From contig NZ_MLCE01000015.1 of the NCBI RefSeq assembly GCF_002300165.1, forward strand, positions 1 through 64,000: a DNA stretch of 64,000 nucleotides, written 5' to 3'. The notes under the pieces were generated by a model. That model was given only the letters and a program-made list of their open reading frames with translations, was not told the DNA's origin and did no database searches. This DNA is from Streptomyces sp. Tue6028 (GTDB taxonomy: Bacteria; Actinomycetota; Actinomycetes; Streptomycetales; Streptomycetaceae). Shown piece by piece: positions 1 to 8,186 of this stretch. Every line of letters begins with the position of its first letter. The first letter of the stretch is position 1. The position numbers and the translations under genes are program-made.

Positions 1-124
1 ACGGCTGCGGTGCAGGCTGCCGCGGACGGACGGTGTACGGCTGGGGCACGGGCACGGACCGCATGACGCGCGTCCGGGTCCCTGAGAACGAGGACAACGA
101 GATGCGTGACCGGAGGACGACGAG

Positions 125-1174
125 ATGACCGTGACCCTGGCGGACGTGGCGGCCCGCGCACAGGTCTCGCCCGCGACCGTGTCCCGGGTGCTGAACGGGA
201 ACTATCCCGTCGCGGCGTCCACGCGCGAGCGGGTACTGCGTGCGGTGGACGAGCTGGACTATGTGCTGAACGGGCCCGCGAGCTCGCTCGCGGCGGCGAC
301 CTCCGACCTCGTCGGCATCCTGGTCAACGACATCGCCGACCCCTTCTTCGGCATCATGGCGGCCGCGATCCAGTCCGAGATCGGCGGACCCGGCGGACGA
401 GCCGGCGGCGAGCGGCTGGGAGTCGTGTGCAACACCGGCGGCTCCCCCGAGCGCGAGCTCACCTACCTCACACTCCTGCAGCGCCAGCGCGCCGCCGCCG
501 TCGTCCTCACCGGCGGCGCGATCGAGGACGCCACGCACGCGGCGGCCGTCTCCGCGAAGCTGCGCAGGCTGGCCGAGGCGGGCACCCGGGTCGTCCTCTG
601 CGGACGCCCGCCCGCGCCCGAGGCCCCCGAGGCGATCGCGCTCACCTTCGACAACCGAGGCGGCGGCCGGGAGCTCACCGAGCACCTGATCGGCCTCGGC
701 CACCGGCGGCTCGGCTACATCGCGGGCCCCGAGGAGCGCACGACCACCCGGCACCGGCTGGAGGGCCACCGCGCCGCACTGGCCGCGCACGGCGTCGAGG
801 ACGATCCGCGATGGACCGTGCACGGCCGCTACGACCGCCGCTCGGGATACGAGGCGACCCTCGAACTGCTGCGCCGCGACCCGTCCCTGACGGCCGTCGT
901 CGCCGCCAACGACACGGTCGCGCTCGGCGCCTGTGCCGCGCTGCGCGACTCCGGTCTGCGCATTCCCGACGACGTGTCCGTCGCCGGCTTCGACGACCTG
1001 CCGTTCAGCATCGACGCGGTGCCCGCGCTCACCACCGTGCGGCTCCCCCTCACCGAGGCGGGCGCCCGCGCCGGGCGGATCGCCATGGGGCGCGAGGAGC
1101 CGCCGCCGGGCGGGATCGCCACGGTGCGCGGGGAGTTGATGGTCCGCGGGTCCACGGGGGTGCCGCGGGGCTGA
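125..1174 (+). CDS. LacI-family transcriptional regulator
   Basis: 349 residues, the usual LacI/GalR length. The N-terminal helix-turn-helix (residues about 3-50) has the typical LADVAARAQVSPATVSRVLN core and a hinge ending near residue 60. The rest is a periplasmic-binding-protein-like effector domain with the family's SVAGFDDLPFS segment near residue 290. The ATG at 125 follows GGAGGACGACG at good spacing, so the start is secure. A short Gly/Arg-rich insertion (GGPGGRAGGERLG, about residue 90) is unusual in the effector domain. No sugar gene is visible inside the window upstream, so the effector cannot be named. The 124 bases before it hold no recognisable gene. A hairpin follows, so it is probably monocistronic. 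Confidence 0.93.
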   Translation: MTVTLADVAARAQVSPATVSRVLNGNYPVAASTRERVLRAVDELDYVLNGPASSLAAATSDLVGILVNDIADPFFGIMAAAIQSEIGGPGGRAGGERLGVVCNTGGSPERELTYLTLLQRQRAAAVVLTGGAIEDATHAAAVSAKLRRLAEAGTRVVLCGRPPAPEAPEAIALTFDNRGGGRELTEHLIGLGHRRLGYIAGPEERTTTRHRLEGHRAALAAHGVEDDPRWTVHGRYDRRSGYEATLELLRRDPSLTAVVAANDTVALGACAALRDSGLRIPDDVSVAGFDDLPFSIDAVPALTTVRLPLTEAGARAGRIAMGREEPPPGGIATVRGELMVRGSTGVPRG

Positions 1175-1225
1175 GGCACGCCGGGGTGCGCGGAGGTGCC
1201 GCGGGGCGCGGAGCGCACGCGGACC

Positions 1226-1254
1226 ACGGGCCCGACGCCCCGCGAAGGGCCCGT
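1226..1254 (+). terminator. Hairpin terminator after the LacI gene
   Basis: ACGGGCCC (1226-1233) pairs perfectly with GGGCCCGT (1247-1254) around a 13-nt loop and is followed by TTTC. It lies between the stop of the LacI gene and the RBS of the next gene. Confidence 0.55.
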
Positions 1255-1355
1255 TTCAGAACGCGGTGCGCGGAGCGATGAGTTCTCGGCGGCACCGCGG
1301 TCTTCATTGCCGTAACGGAACGAACGATGAAGAACGACGAAGAGGAGCACCTCCC

Positions 1356-1952
1356 ATGCGTATCGTGATCAGCGCCTTCATCAGCCTCGACGGTGTCGTG
1401 CAGGCGCCCGGCGGCCCCGAGGAGGACACCGACGGCGGCTTCGCCCACGGCGGCTGGTCCCACCCCTACTTCGACCCGGAGGTCGTGGGCGGCGCCTTCG
1501 CCGAGGGGCTCGGCAAGGCCGAGGCGCTCCTCTTCGGACGCCGCACCTGGCAGACGATGGCCGCGGCGTGGCCCGAGCGCGCGGGCGACCCGTTCGCCGA
1601 CCGGATGAACTCCCTCCCGAAGTACGTGGTGTCCGGCACGCTCGACGAGTCCGACCTCACCTGGAACAACACCACTCTGATCCCCGGCGACCAGGCCGTC
1701 GCCCGCGTCCGGGAGCTCCGCGCGGCCGAGGGCGGGGACCTGGCGATGATGGGCAGCCCCACCCTCGTACGGACCCTGCTGAGCGAGGGCCTGGTCGACG
1801 AGCTCCAGCTCATCCGGATGCCGGTGATCCTCGGCGGCGGCAAGTCGATCTTCCCCGTCGACGGGGTGAAGCGCCCGCTCGAACTGGTCTCCTCCGCCAC
1901 GGGCAAGACGGGCGTGGAGGTGTGCGTCTACCGTCCGGCCGACGAGGCGTGA
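1356..1952 (+). CDS. Dihydrofolate reductase-family protein (RibD C-terminal fold)
   Basis: 198 residues. The opening MRIVISAFISLDGVVQAPGG and the LLFGRRTWQTM segment (about residue 55) are diagnostic of the DHFR/RibD-C superfamily. The ending contains a conserved glycine-rich PVILGGGKSIFP nucleotide-binding turn. Members use NAD(P)H, but most of this actinobacterial subgroup has no known substrate, and I do not assign folate or riboflavin reduction. The start is the ATG at 1356, preceded by AGAGGAG with 8-nt spacing. An in-frame ATG 90 bases upstream has no ribosome site and would add a low-complexity extension. Cytosolic, apparently transcribed alone. Confidence 0.9.
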   Translation: MRIVISAFISLDGVVQAPGGPEEDTDGGFAHGGWSHPYFDPEVVGGAFAEGLGKAEALLFGRRTWQTMAAAWPERAGDPFADRMNSLPKYVVSGTLDESDLTWNNTTLIPGDQAVARVRELRAAEGGDLAMMGSPTLVRTLLSEGLVDELQLIRMPVILGGGKSIFPVDGVKRPLELVSSATGKTGVEVCVYRPADEA

Positions 1953-2042
1953 GGGTACGCCGGGGGGCGGAGTGCGCCACCCCGGCCGAGGGGGAGGGGC
2001 CGCCGAGGGTATGGCGGCCCGGCCCGAGCGGGCTCGGGGGGC

Positions 2043-2405
2043 GGGCGGTATCCGGCAGCCCGGCCGAGGCTCAGGGCCCCGGGGGCGCGCGATCCAGGTG
2101 GCCCGATCACGACGGAGTGCCTCTCCGAGAACGGGCGCTGTCCGGCGGCCCAGCAGAGGCTCAGGGCCCCAGGGGGTGAGCGGTCCAGGTGGCCCGGCCA
2201 CGGCGGAAGGCCGCTCCGGGGACGAGCGGTATCCGGCGACCCGGCCGAGGCGGAGGACCCCGAGGCGTGAGCGGTCCAGGTGGCCCGACCACGGCGGAGA
2301 GCCGCTCCGGGGACGAGCGGTATCCGGCGACCCGGCCGAGGCGGAGGACCCCAGGGGCGAGCGGTGCACGGCGGCAGGGCCGAGGCGGAGGTCCCCGGGG
2401 GTAGG
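2043..2405. repeat. 90-91 bp imperfect tandem repeat, about four copies
   Basis: The 565-base gap between the DHFR-like and MarR-GNAT genes is filled by a head-to-tail repeat. The landmark TCCGG of the unit falls at 2051, 2141, 2232 and 2323, giving periods of 90, 91 and 91. Copies 3 and 4 (from 2224 and 2315) are nearly identical over their first 38 bases. Each unit carries GCGGTATCCGG, CCCGGCCGAGG and GGTCCAGGTGGCCCG blocks. The period is not a multiple of three, and several overlapping open frames run through it on both strands, so these are repeat artefacts and not genes. The last copy decays near 2400. Confidence 0.85.
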
Positions 2406-2425
2406 CGGTGCGCGGGGGTCCGGCC

Positions 2426-2463
2426 TATGCTCGGAGCGTCGACATCTCTGACTGAGTCAGTCA
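2426..2463 (+). promoter_or_regulatory. Putative promoter and palindromic operator of the MarR-GNAT gene
   Basis: TGACTGAGTCAGTCA (2449-2463) is an odd-length perfect palindrome with 7-base arms, and MarR proteins typically bind sites of this size. TATGCT at 2426-2431 could be the -10, which would put the palindrome just downstream of the transcription start. Autoregulation by the MarR domain encoded 55 bases away is the natural inference. No good -35 is visible. Confidence 0.55.
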
Positions 2464-2517
2464 TCCCGGAGGCCGATCCTCCAGGGACCGCCCAGAGCAG
2501 ACCTCGCGGAGCCCACC

Positions 2518-3450
2518 ATGACCGTCCAGGACATCCGCTCCTTCAACCGCTTCTACACGAACGTCATCGGAGCGCTCGACTACGGCCGCCACCTCTACGC
2601 CCCGTACACGCTCACGGAGTCCCGGGTGCTGTACGAGCTCGCCCACTCCCGGGGCGCCGATGCCGCCGACCTGCGTACCGAGCTCTCGCTGGACTCCGGC
2701 TATCTGAGCCGCATCCTCAACAAGTTCGAGCAGGACGGACTGGTCGAGCGCGCGCCCTCCGAGACGGATCCGCGCCGCCGCCGCATCACCCTCACCGCGC
2801 GCGGCCGGGACGCCGCCGGCCTGCTCGACGAGCGGGCCCGGGAGACGGTCGGCACGCTGCTCGCGACCGTGCCGCCCGCCGACCGGCCGCGGCTCGCCGA
2901 AGCGATGCGCACGGTGCGCACGATCCTGGGGGACGGCCGCTCCCCCGGCCCCGAGGACGTCGTACTGCGTGAGCCGGGCCCCGGCGACCTCGGCTGGATC
3001 GTGCAGCGCAACGCCGCGCTGTACGCGGCCGAGTACGGCTGGAACACCGACTACGAGAGCCTCGTCGCGCGGATCGTCGCCGACTTCGCGGGAGACCACG
3101 ACCCGCACCTGGAACGCGTGTGGATCGCCGAGCTCGACGGACGGCCCGTGGGCTGCGTGATGTGCGTCCGCGACGACGCGCCCGGCACGGCCCGGCTCCG
3201 CCTCCTCCTCGTCGAGCCCGACGCGCGCGGACTCGGCATCGGGGACCGGCTGGTCGGGGCCTGCGTCGACTTCGCCCGCGGCGTCGGCTACCGCGAGCTC
3301 GTCCTGTGGACCAACGACGTCCTGGCCGCCGCCCGCCGGCTCTACCAGCGCCACGGCTTCGTCCTGGTCTCCGAGAAGCCCCACCGCTCCTTCGGGGCGG
3401 ACCTCGTCGGCCAGGACTGGCGCCGGGACCTGCACGGCGGACACGAATGA
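2518..3450 (+). CDS. MarR-type regulator fused to a GNAT acetyltransferase
   Basis: 310 residues, two domains. Residues 1-145 are a MarR winged helix (TLTESRVLYEL, then SLDSGYLSRILNKFEQDGLV as recognition helix, and ETDPRRRRITLT as wing). Residues 155-310 are a GNAT fold with the acetyl-CoA loop in VEPDARGLGIGDRLVGACVD and the terminal LYQRHGFVL segment. This bifunctional architecture is widespread in actinobacteria. Whether the GNAT half acetylates a metabolite, acts as a ligand sensor or modifies protein is unknown. The start is the ATG at 2518 after GCGGAG. A 15-bp palindrome lies just upstream. Confidence 0.93.
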   Translation: MTVQDIRSFNRFYTNVIGALDYGRHLYAPYTLTESRVLYELAHSRGADAADLRTELSLDSGYLSRILNKFEQDGLVERAPSETDPRRRRITLTARGRDAAGLLDERARETVGTLLATVPPADRPRLAEAMRTVRTILGDGRSPGPEDVVLREPGPGDLGWIVQRNAALYAAEYGWNTDYESLVARIVADFAGDHDPHLERVWIAELDGRPVGCVMCVRDDAPGTARLRLLLVEPDARGLGIGDRLVGACVDFARGVGYRELVLWTNDVLAAARRLYQRHGFVLVSEKPHRSFGADLVGQDWRRDLHGGHE

Positions 3451-3492
3451 CCGTGACTCGACGGCCGCCTTCCTCACGGCAACACCAGCCCG

Positions 3493-3506
3493 TAGGGTCC
3501 GCCCCA
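3493..3506 (+). promoter_or_regulatory. Leaderless promoter of the sugar-phosphate isomerase gene
   Basis: TAGGGT (3493-3498) is followed by exactly 7 nt and then the ATG at 3506, the geometry of leaderless Streptomyces mRNAs. No Shine-Dalgarno sequence is present. The -35 is weak. Confidence 0.6.
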
Positions 3507-4306
3507 TGAAACTGGCGTTCTCCACCCTGGGCGTACCCGGGCTCCCGGTCCCCGACGTCGTGCGGCTCGCCGCCGCACACGGCTACCACGGCGTGGAACT
3601 GCGCGCCCATCCCGAGGAACCCGTGCACCCGGGCCTCACCGCGGCCGAACGGGCCGACGTGGCGGCCGCGTTCAAATCGCTCGGCATCGAGATCCTCGGC
3701 CTCGCGGGGTACGCGCGGGTGGCGGCGCCGGGCGACGACGCCCCCGTGCTGGCGGAGATCCGCGAGCTGGTCGACCTGGCCCGGGACCTGGGCGCGCCGT
3801 TCGTGCGCGTCTTCCCGGGCGGCGACGCGGACCAGGATCCGGGCGAGTCCGACGCGACGGCGGCCCGCCGCCTCGGCACGGCCGCGGAACACGCCGCCGA
3901 CGTGGGTGTCCGCATCCTCCTGGAGACCCACGACTCGCACCGCACCGGCGCCGACGTGATCCGGATCCTCGGACCGGTCGGCCACCGGCAGGTGGGCGCG
4001 CTGTGGGACGTGATGCACACCTGGCTCGGCGGCGAACAGCCCGCGGACACCTACGCAGCACTGTCCCCGTACCTCGGATACGTCCAGGTCAAGGACATCG
4101 CGTCGGCCGAGGACAGCACCCCGCTCCCGCTCGGCGCGGGCGCCCTGCCGCTCGCCGAGTGCGTGGAACTGCTGTCCCGCCGCGGCTGGGACGGCTGGCT
4201 GTGCTGGGAGTACGAGAAGCGCTGGTACGAGGGCGTGACCCCGCTGCCGGACCTGCTGACCGCGGGCCGTGAGCACCTGGCCCGGCTGCTGAACGACTCC
4301 GCGTGA
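3506..4306 (+). CDS. Sugar phosphate isomerase/epimerase (xylose isomerase-like TIM barrel)
   Basis: 266 residues. The opening MKLAFSTLGVPGLPVPDVV and the order of metal-ligand segments (ILLETHDSH about residue 137; ALWDVMHTWLGGE about 170; YVQVKDI about 192; WLCWEYEKRW near the end) are those of the AP-endonuclease-2/xylose isomerase-like barrel. These enzymes isomerise or epimerise sugars, inositols or 2-keto acids with a divalent metal. The exact substrate is not visible. No sugar operon flanks it. The ATG lies 7 nt after a TAGGGT hexamer, so the message is probably leaderless. Confidence 0.88.
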   Translation: MKLAFSTLGVPGLPVPDVVRLAAAHGYHGVELRAHPEEPVHPGLTAAERADVAAAFKSLGIEILGLAGYARVAAPGDDAPVLAEIRELVDLARDLGAPFVRVFPGGDADQDPGESDATAARRLGTAAEHAADVGVRILLETHDSHRTGADVIRILGPVGHRQVGALWDVMHTWLGGEQPADTYAALSPYLGYVQVKDIASAEDSTPLPLGAGALPLAECVELLSRRGWDGWLCWEYEKRWYEGVTPLPDLLTAGREHLARLLNDSA

Positions 4307-4413
4307 GAGCGGCGGTCCTGCCGGCTCCCCTCGCCGCGTCCGAAACTTCTCGGTACGTCCGCCGCGTCCGACGCTCCCCGGCACGTCCGCCGGTGCAGTG
4401 ACGCGGCGTGCGG

Positions 4414-5058
4414 CTACGCCACGGTCTCCCCGGCCGCCAGGACCGCCCTGCGCACCCGCTCCGCCAGCCGATCGCGGCACGCGGGCCACTCGTCCGCCGT
4501 GATCGAGTAGATCGCGGAGTCCCGCAGCCGGCCGTCCTCGCCCGGGGCCCAGGAGCGGGACCAGTTGCGCAGGACTCCCTCGAAGCGGGCGCCGACGCTC
4601 TCGATCGCCGCGCGGGAGCGGCTGTTGCGCGCGTCGGTCTTCAGGTCGACGCGGGAGACGTCCCACGCTTCGAAGGCGTGCCGGAACAGCAGCAGCTTGG
4701 CCTCGGCGTTCACGCCGGTGCCCTGCGCGGACGCGGCCAGCCAGGTGAAACCGACCTCGATCGCGTCGAGCCGGTCGTCCGAGCGCCAGCAGCGCGGCTC
4801 CCAGTAGGAGGTCGCGCCGACCGCGCGCCCGGTGGCGACGGACACCTGGGCGTAGGGGGCGAGCCGTCCGTCGGCGGCACGCGCGAGCTGCGCGTCGATG
4901 TAGTCGCCGACCTCCGCGGCCCTGGGCACCCAGGTGAACGCGTACGAGTCGCGCTGCTCCTCCGCCGCCGCGACGAGGTCGGCGGTGTGACCGTGACCGA
5001 GCGGCTCCAGACGCACCAGCGCGCCTTCGAGAACCGGCCCCTCCAGATGAAAGCCCAA
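4414..5058 (-). CDS. GNAT-family N-acetyltransferase (RimJ/RimL-like)
   Basis: About 214 residues from a TTG at 5058, which has GAAGGGG 9 nt upstream. An alternative GTG lies at 5091. The frame stays open to 5349, but the extra Arg/Pro-rich N-terminus does not look like protein and would overlap the divergent caspase promoter and gene. The core begins [19 protein letters not shown], as in RimJ/RimL-type enzymes. It continues to [20 protein letters not shown], where the acetyl-CoA-binding loop lies, and to [20 protein letters not shown], the conserved C-terminal helix. The likely reaction is acetyl transfer to a protein N-terminus or small amine. It is divergent from the caspase fusion gene. 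Confidence 0.85.
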   Translation of the reverse strand: MGFHLEGPVLEGALVRLEPLGHGHTADLVAAAEEQRDSYAFTWVPRAAEVGDYIDAQLARAADGRLAPYAQVSVATGRAVGATSYWEPRCWRSDDRLDAIEVGFTWLAASAQGTGVNAEAKLLLFRHAFEAWDVSRVDLKTDARNSRSRAAIESVGARFEGVLRNWSRSWAPGEDGRLRDSAIYSITADEWPACRDRLAERVRRAVLAAGETVA

Positions 5059-5216
5059 CGCCCGGCACCCCTTCGTCCCGCACGGCCGCACGGCCGGCCC
5101 GGCGAACGGTTCGCCGCGGCCCGGCAGAGTCTTCCGTACGCCTCCGGGCCCGTCGAACGGAATAACCGGGCGGACCGGCGTGCCCCACGGGACCTCGGTC
5201 GACTCCCGCGTCCTGA

Positions 5217-5237
5217 AGGGGTGTTCACCCCTAGAAT
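5217..5237 (+). promoter_or_regulatory. Promoter with palindromic operator for the caspase-DnaJ gene
   Basis: AGGGGTG-TT-CACCCCT (5217-5232) is a perfect inverted repeat with 7-base arms. It abuts and overlaps by one base a TAGAAT -10 hexamer (5232-5237), 27 bases before the ATG. A protein bound there would occlude the -10, so the gene is likely repressed under normal conditions. I do not recognise the operator as HspR (HAIR), CIRCE or RheA type. Confidence 0.6.
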
Positions 5238-5264
5238 GGGCGCAGTTCGGAAACGGGGGACGAG

Positions 5265-6923
5265 ATGGGCGCAGGCCGCAGGGACGCCCTCCTGATCGCG
5301 ACCGGGGCGTACGACGACGGCAGGTTCCACGCACTGCGCTCACCCGCACAGGACTGCGCGGGCCTCGCCGGGGTGCTGTCCGACCCCCGCATCGGCGACT
5401 TCCGGACCGATCAGGTCAGGGACGCGCCGGCGAGTCGGGTGATGCGCGCGGTGGACCGCTTCTTCATGGACCGCAGCCGCGACGACCTGCTCCTGCTGCA
5501 CGTGTCCTGTCACGGCATCAAGGACGACGACGGGCGCCTGTACTTCGCCGCGCGTGACACGGACCGCGACCTGCCCGCCTCCAGCGCCGTCCCGGCGGCC
5601 TTCCTGCGCGACCGCATGGAACGCTGCCGTGCCCGCACGGTCGTCGTGCTCCTCGACTGCTGTTACAGCGGCGCCTTCCTGCACGGCGCGAAGTCGGCGG
5701 ACGACCAGGTCCACCTGCGCGACGAACTCGGCGGCCACGGCCGTGTCGTGCTGACCGCGACCAGCCGCACCGAGTACGCGTGGGAGGGCAAGCGCGTCGA
5801 GTCCATGACGCCCCAGCCCTCCCTGTTCACGGGGGCGCTGATCCACGGTCTGGGCACCGGGGCGGCGGACCTGAACGGGGACGGCCGGATCACGGTCACC
5901 GAGCTGTACGACTACGTGTACGAGTCCCTGCACGGCGCCGGGGTGAAGCAGACCCCGCGGATGTGGGCCGACCTGGAGTACCAGGTGACGATCGCGCGGA
6001 CGGCGCGCGCCGGGGACACCCGCATCCCGCCCATGCCGCGCACACCGCCCGCGCAGGACGCCTCCGGCACGCCGACGCCCCGGACGCCGCCCGCGCAGGA
6101 CGCCTCCGGCACGCCCGTGTCCGGGGCTCCGTCCACGGCCGGGACCGCGTCCGCGGAGCAGCCGGACCTGGCGGAGATCATGGACCGGTTCTTCGCCTCG
6201 GGCGAAGCGGGGAAACGGACCGGGACACGGACGGCCGACCGTCGCCGGTCGCGCAGACGCCGCGGCTCCGACGCGCTGATCCGGCTCGAACTCCCGCTGG
6301 AGGAGACCGCGTTCGGGGTCGACAGGGAACTCCAGCTGGACACGGCCGTGGTGTGCTCGGCCTGCTCGGGCGAGGGGGCGGCACCGGGGACCCGGCCCGT
6401 CCGGTGCGACACCTGCGGGGGCCGCGGCGAGACCGGGCCGCGACGGAGCTTCTTCAGCCAGGCAGCCGACTCCCGTGTCTGCAGGACGTGCGAGGGCTAC
6501 GGCACGGTCCTGCCCACGCGCTGTCCCGCCTGCAACGGCGACGGCAGGGTCCGCTCCCGGCGCACGCTCACCGTGCGGATCCCGGCGGGCGTCGACAACG
6601 GCACCCGGATCAAGTTCGCCGGCCAGGGAGAGGTCGGTCCCGGCGGAGGCGAACCGGCCGACCTGTACGTCGAGATCGTGGAACTCCCCCACCCCGTCTT
6701 CCGGCGTGTGGGCGACGATCTGCACCGCACCGTGACCGTCTCCCGTGCCCTGGCGACGACGGGCGGCAAGCTCACCGTGGACACCCTGGACGGCCGGAAG
6801 ACGGTCGCCCTCCCCCAGGGCTTCCCGGACGGCCGGACCCTGCGGCTCCCGAGCCAGGGGGTGACGCACCTGCAGGGCGGCGGCCGCGGCGACCTCCTGG
6901 CGCGTGTCGAGATCCGCGGCTGA
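5265..6923 (+). CDS. Caspase-family (clan CD) protease fused to DnaJ zinc-finger and C-terminal domains
   Basis: 552 residues. Residues 1-240 form a caspase/metacaspase-like p20 domain: [10 protein letters not shown] places the catalytic His near 83 and [10 protein letters not shown] the catalytic Cys near 133. A canonical EF-hand loop ([12 protein letters not shown], 202-213) lies inside this domain. Residues 257-285 are a proline-rich linker with a 14-residue direct repeat. From about 300 the protein resembles streptomycete DnaJ2 without its J-domain: an [12 protein letters not shown] stretch, four intact CxxCxGxG zinc-binding motifs (364, 381, 406, 420), then the substrate-binding beta-domains with [12 protein letters not shown] and [13 protein letters not shown]. 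No HPD-bearing J-domain exists, so stimulation of DnaK is not expected. A client-presenting protease is the inference. No signal peptide. Confidence 0.9.
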   Translation: MGAGRRDALLIATGAYDDGRFHALRSPAQDCAGLAGVLSDPRIGDFRTDQVRDAPASRVMRAVDRFFMDRSRDDLLLLHVSCHGIKDDDGRLYFAARDTDRDLPASSAVPAAFLRDRMERCRARTVVVLLDCCYSGAFLHGAKSADDQVHLRDELGGHGRVVLTATSRTEYAWEGKRVESMTPQPSLFTGALIHGLGTGAADLNGDGRITVTELYDYVYESLHGAGVKQTPRMWADLEYQVTIARTARAGDTRIPPMPRTPPAQDASGTPTPRTPPAQDASGTPVSGAPSTAGTASAEQPDLAEIMDRFFASGEAGKRTGTRTADRRRSRRRRGSDALIRLELPLEETAFGVDRELQLDTAVVCSACSGEGAAPGTRPVRCDTCGGRGETGPRRSFFSQAADSRVCRTCEGYGTVLPTRCPACNGDGRVRSRRTLTVRIPAGVDNGTRIKFAGQGEVGPGGGEPADLYVEIVELPHPVFRRVGDDLHRTVTVSRALATTGGKLTVDTLDGRKTVALPQGFPDGRTLRLPSQGVTHLQGGGRGDLLARVEIRG

Positions 6924-6946
6924 ACCCGGTGGCCCGGAGGGGCATG

Positions 6947-8182
6947 TCAGGCCGGCAGTGCCGTCCGCAGCCGCGCGAACGCCTCGTGGAAGGCCGGGAA
7001 CGTCTTGCGGACGCACCCCGGGTCGTCGAACGTGATCCCGGGGCTGCGCAGCGCGGTGACGGCGAATGACATGACGACGCGATGGTCCCCGTACGTCCTG
7101 ATCTCGGCCGGGGCCGGGGTGCCGGGGTGGATCTCGATCCAGTCGGGGCCGGTCCGCGCCTGGACGCCCAGCCGCCGCAGGTTCTCCGCGCAGGCTTCGA
7201 GGCGGTCGCACTCCTTCACCCGGGTGTTGGCGACGTCCTCGATGCGCACCGGTCCGGAGGCGAAGGGGGCGATCGCGGCCAGTGTCGGCATCGTGTCGGA
7301 GATGTCCCGCATGTTCACCGTGACGCCGGCCAGCCGCCCGGCGCCCGACACCGTGGTGGCGTCACGGCCGACGTGCACCCGCGCGCCCATGCGGCGCAGC
7401 ACGTCCACGAACCGCAGATCGCCCTGGAGCGCCTCCTCGCCGAGGCCCCGTACGGTGACCTCGCCGCCGGTGAGCGCGGCCGCCGCGAAGAAGTAGCTCG
7501 CGGTGGAGGCGTCCGGCTCGACGGCGTAGGTGGTGGCGCGGTAGCCGCCCGGCGGCACGGTGAAGACATCGCCGTCGCGGCGCACGTCCGCCCCGAAGGC
7601 GCGCATCATCGCGACGGTGATGTCCACGTACGGCGCCGACACCAGGTCCGTGACCTCGATCCGCAGGCCCTCGCGGGTCAGCGGGCCCAGCAGGAGCAAC
7701 GCCGTCAGGTACTGCGAGGACTGGCCCGCGTCCAGGGTCACGTCGCCGCCCGTCACCCCGGCCGCCGCGATGCGCAGCGGATGGTGGCCCTCGGTCTCCT
7801 CGTGCCGCAGGTCCACCCCCAGGTCGCGCAGCGCCCGGGTGAGCGGGAGCAGCGGTCGGCGGCGCATCTGGGCCGAAGCGTCGAAGCGGTACCTGCCGTG
7901 GCCGGCCGCCGCCAGCGTCGGCAGGAAGCGGGCGGTGGTCGCGCCGTCCCGGCAGTGGACGTCGGCCTCGGGGACGGCGGGGCCCTGCGGGCGTCCGTCC
8001 ACGTGCCAGGCCTCCGGGGCCCGTCCGACGCGATAGCCGAGCCGGGTCAGCCCCTCCGCGAAGCCCTCCGTGTCGTCCGAGCGGAGCGGGCGCACGAGGG
8101 TGGTGACCCCGTCGGCAGCCGCCGCCAGGAAGAGGGCGCGGGCGGTGATGGACTTGGAACCGGGAATGTCGACGACGGCCAT
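6947..8182 (-). CDS. aroA: 3-phosphoshikimate 1-carboxyvinyltransferase (EPSP synthase)
   Basis: 411 residues, slightly short for the family (about 430). It catalyses PEP transfer to shikimate-3-phosphate in the chorismate pathway. Motifs: IPGSKSITARALFLAAA at the N-terminus, QSSQYLTALLLLGP near 155, VKECDRLEACAENLRRLGV near 335, and YGDHRVVMSFAV near 375. The PEP/glyphosate loop normally written NAGTAMR appears here as DGATTAR (79-85), with Ala81 at the Gly position that confers glyphosate sensitivity in E. coli-type enzymes. It starts 4 nt after the stop of the upstream EamA exporter, so the two are co-transcribed. It may be a paralogue of a housekeeping copy elsewhere, which the window cannot show. 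Confidence 0.92.
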   Translation of the reverse strand: MAVVDIPGSKSITARALFLAAAADGVTTLVRPLRSDDTEGFAEGLTRLGYRVGRAPEAWHVDGRPQGPAVPEADVHCRDGATTARFLPTLAAAGHGRYRFDASAQMRRRPLLPLTRALRDLGVDLRHEETEGHHPLRIAAAGVTGGDVTLDAGQSSQYLTALLLLGPLTREGLRIEVTDLVSAPYVDITVAMMRAFGADVRRDGDVFTVPPGGYRATTYAVEPDASTASYFFAAAALTGGEVTVRGLGEEALQGDLRFVDVLRRMGARVHVGRDATTVSGAGRLAGVTVNMRDISDTMPTLAAIAPFASGPVRIEDVANTRVKECDRLEACAENLRRLGVQARTGPDWIEIHPGTPAPAEIRTYGDHRVVMSFAVTALRSPGITFDDPGCVRKTFPAFHEAFARLRTALPA

Positions 8183-8186
8183 GCCC

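Noticed and set aside
1972..2451. Open frames through the 91-bp repeat
   Set aside because: Period 90-91 shifts the frame at each copy, and composition is Gly/Arg/Pro filler.
2792..5188. 798-codon minus-strand open frame
   Set aside because: It covers three plus-strand genes in antisense and has biased Arg/Gly/Pro composition with no recognisable motif.
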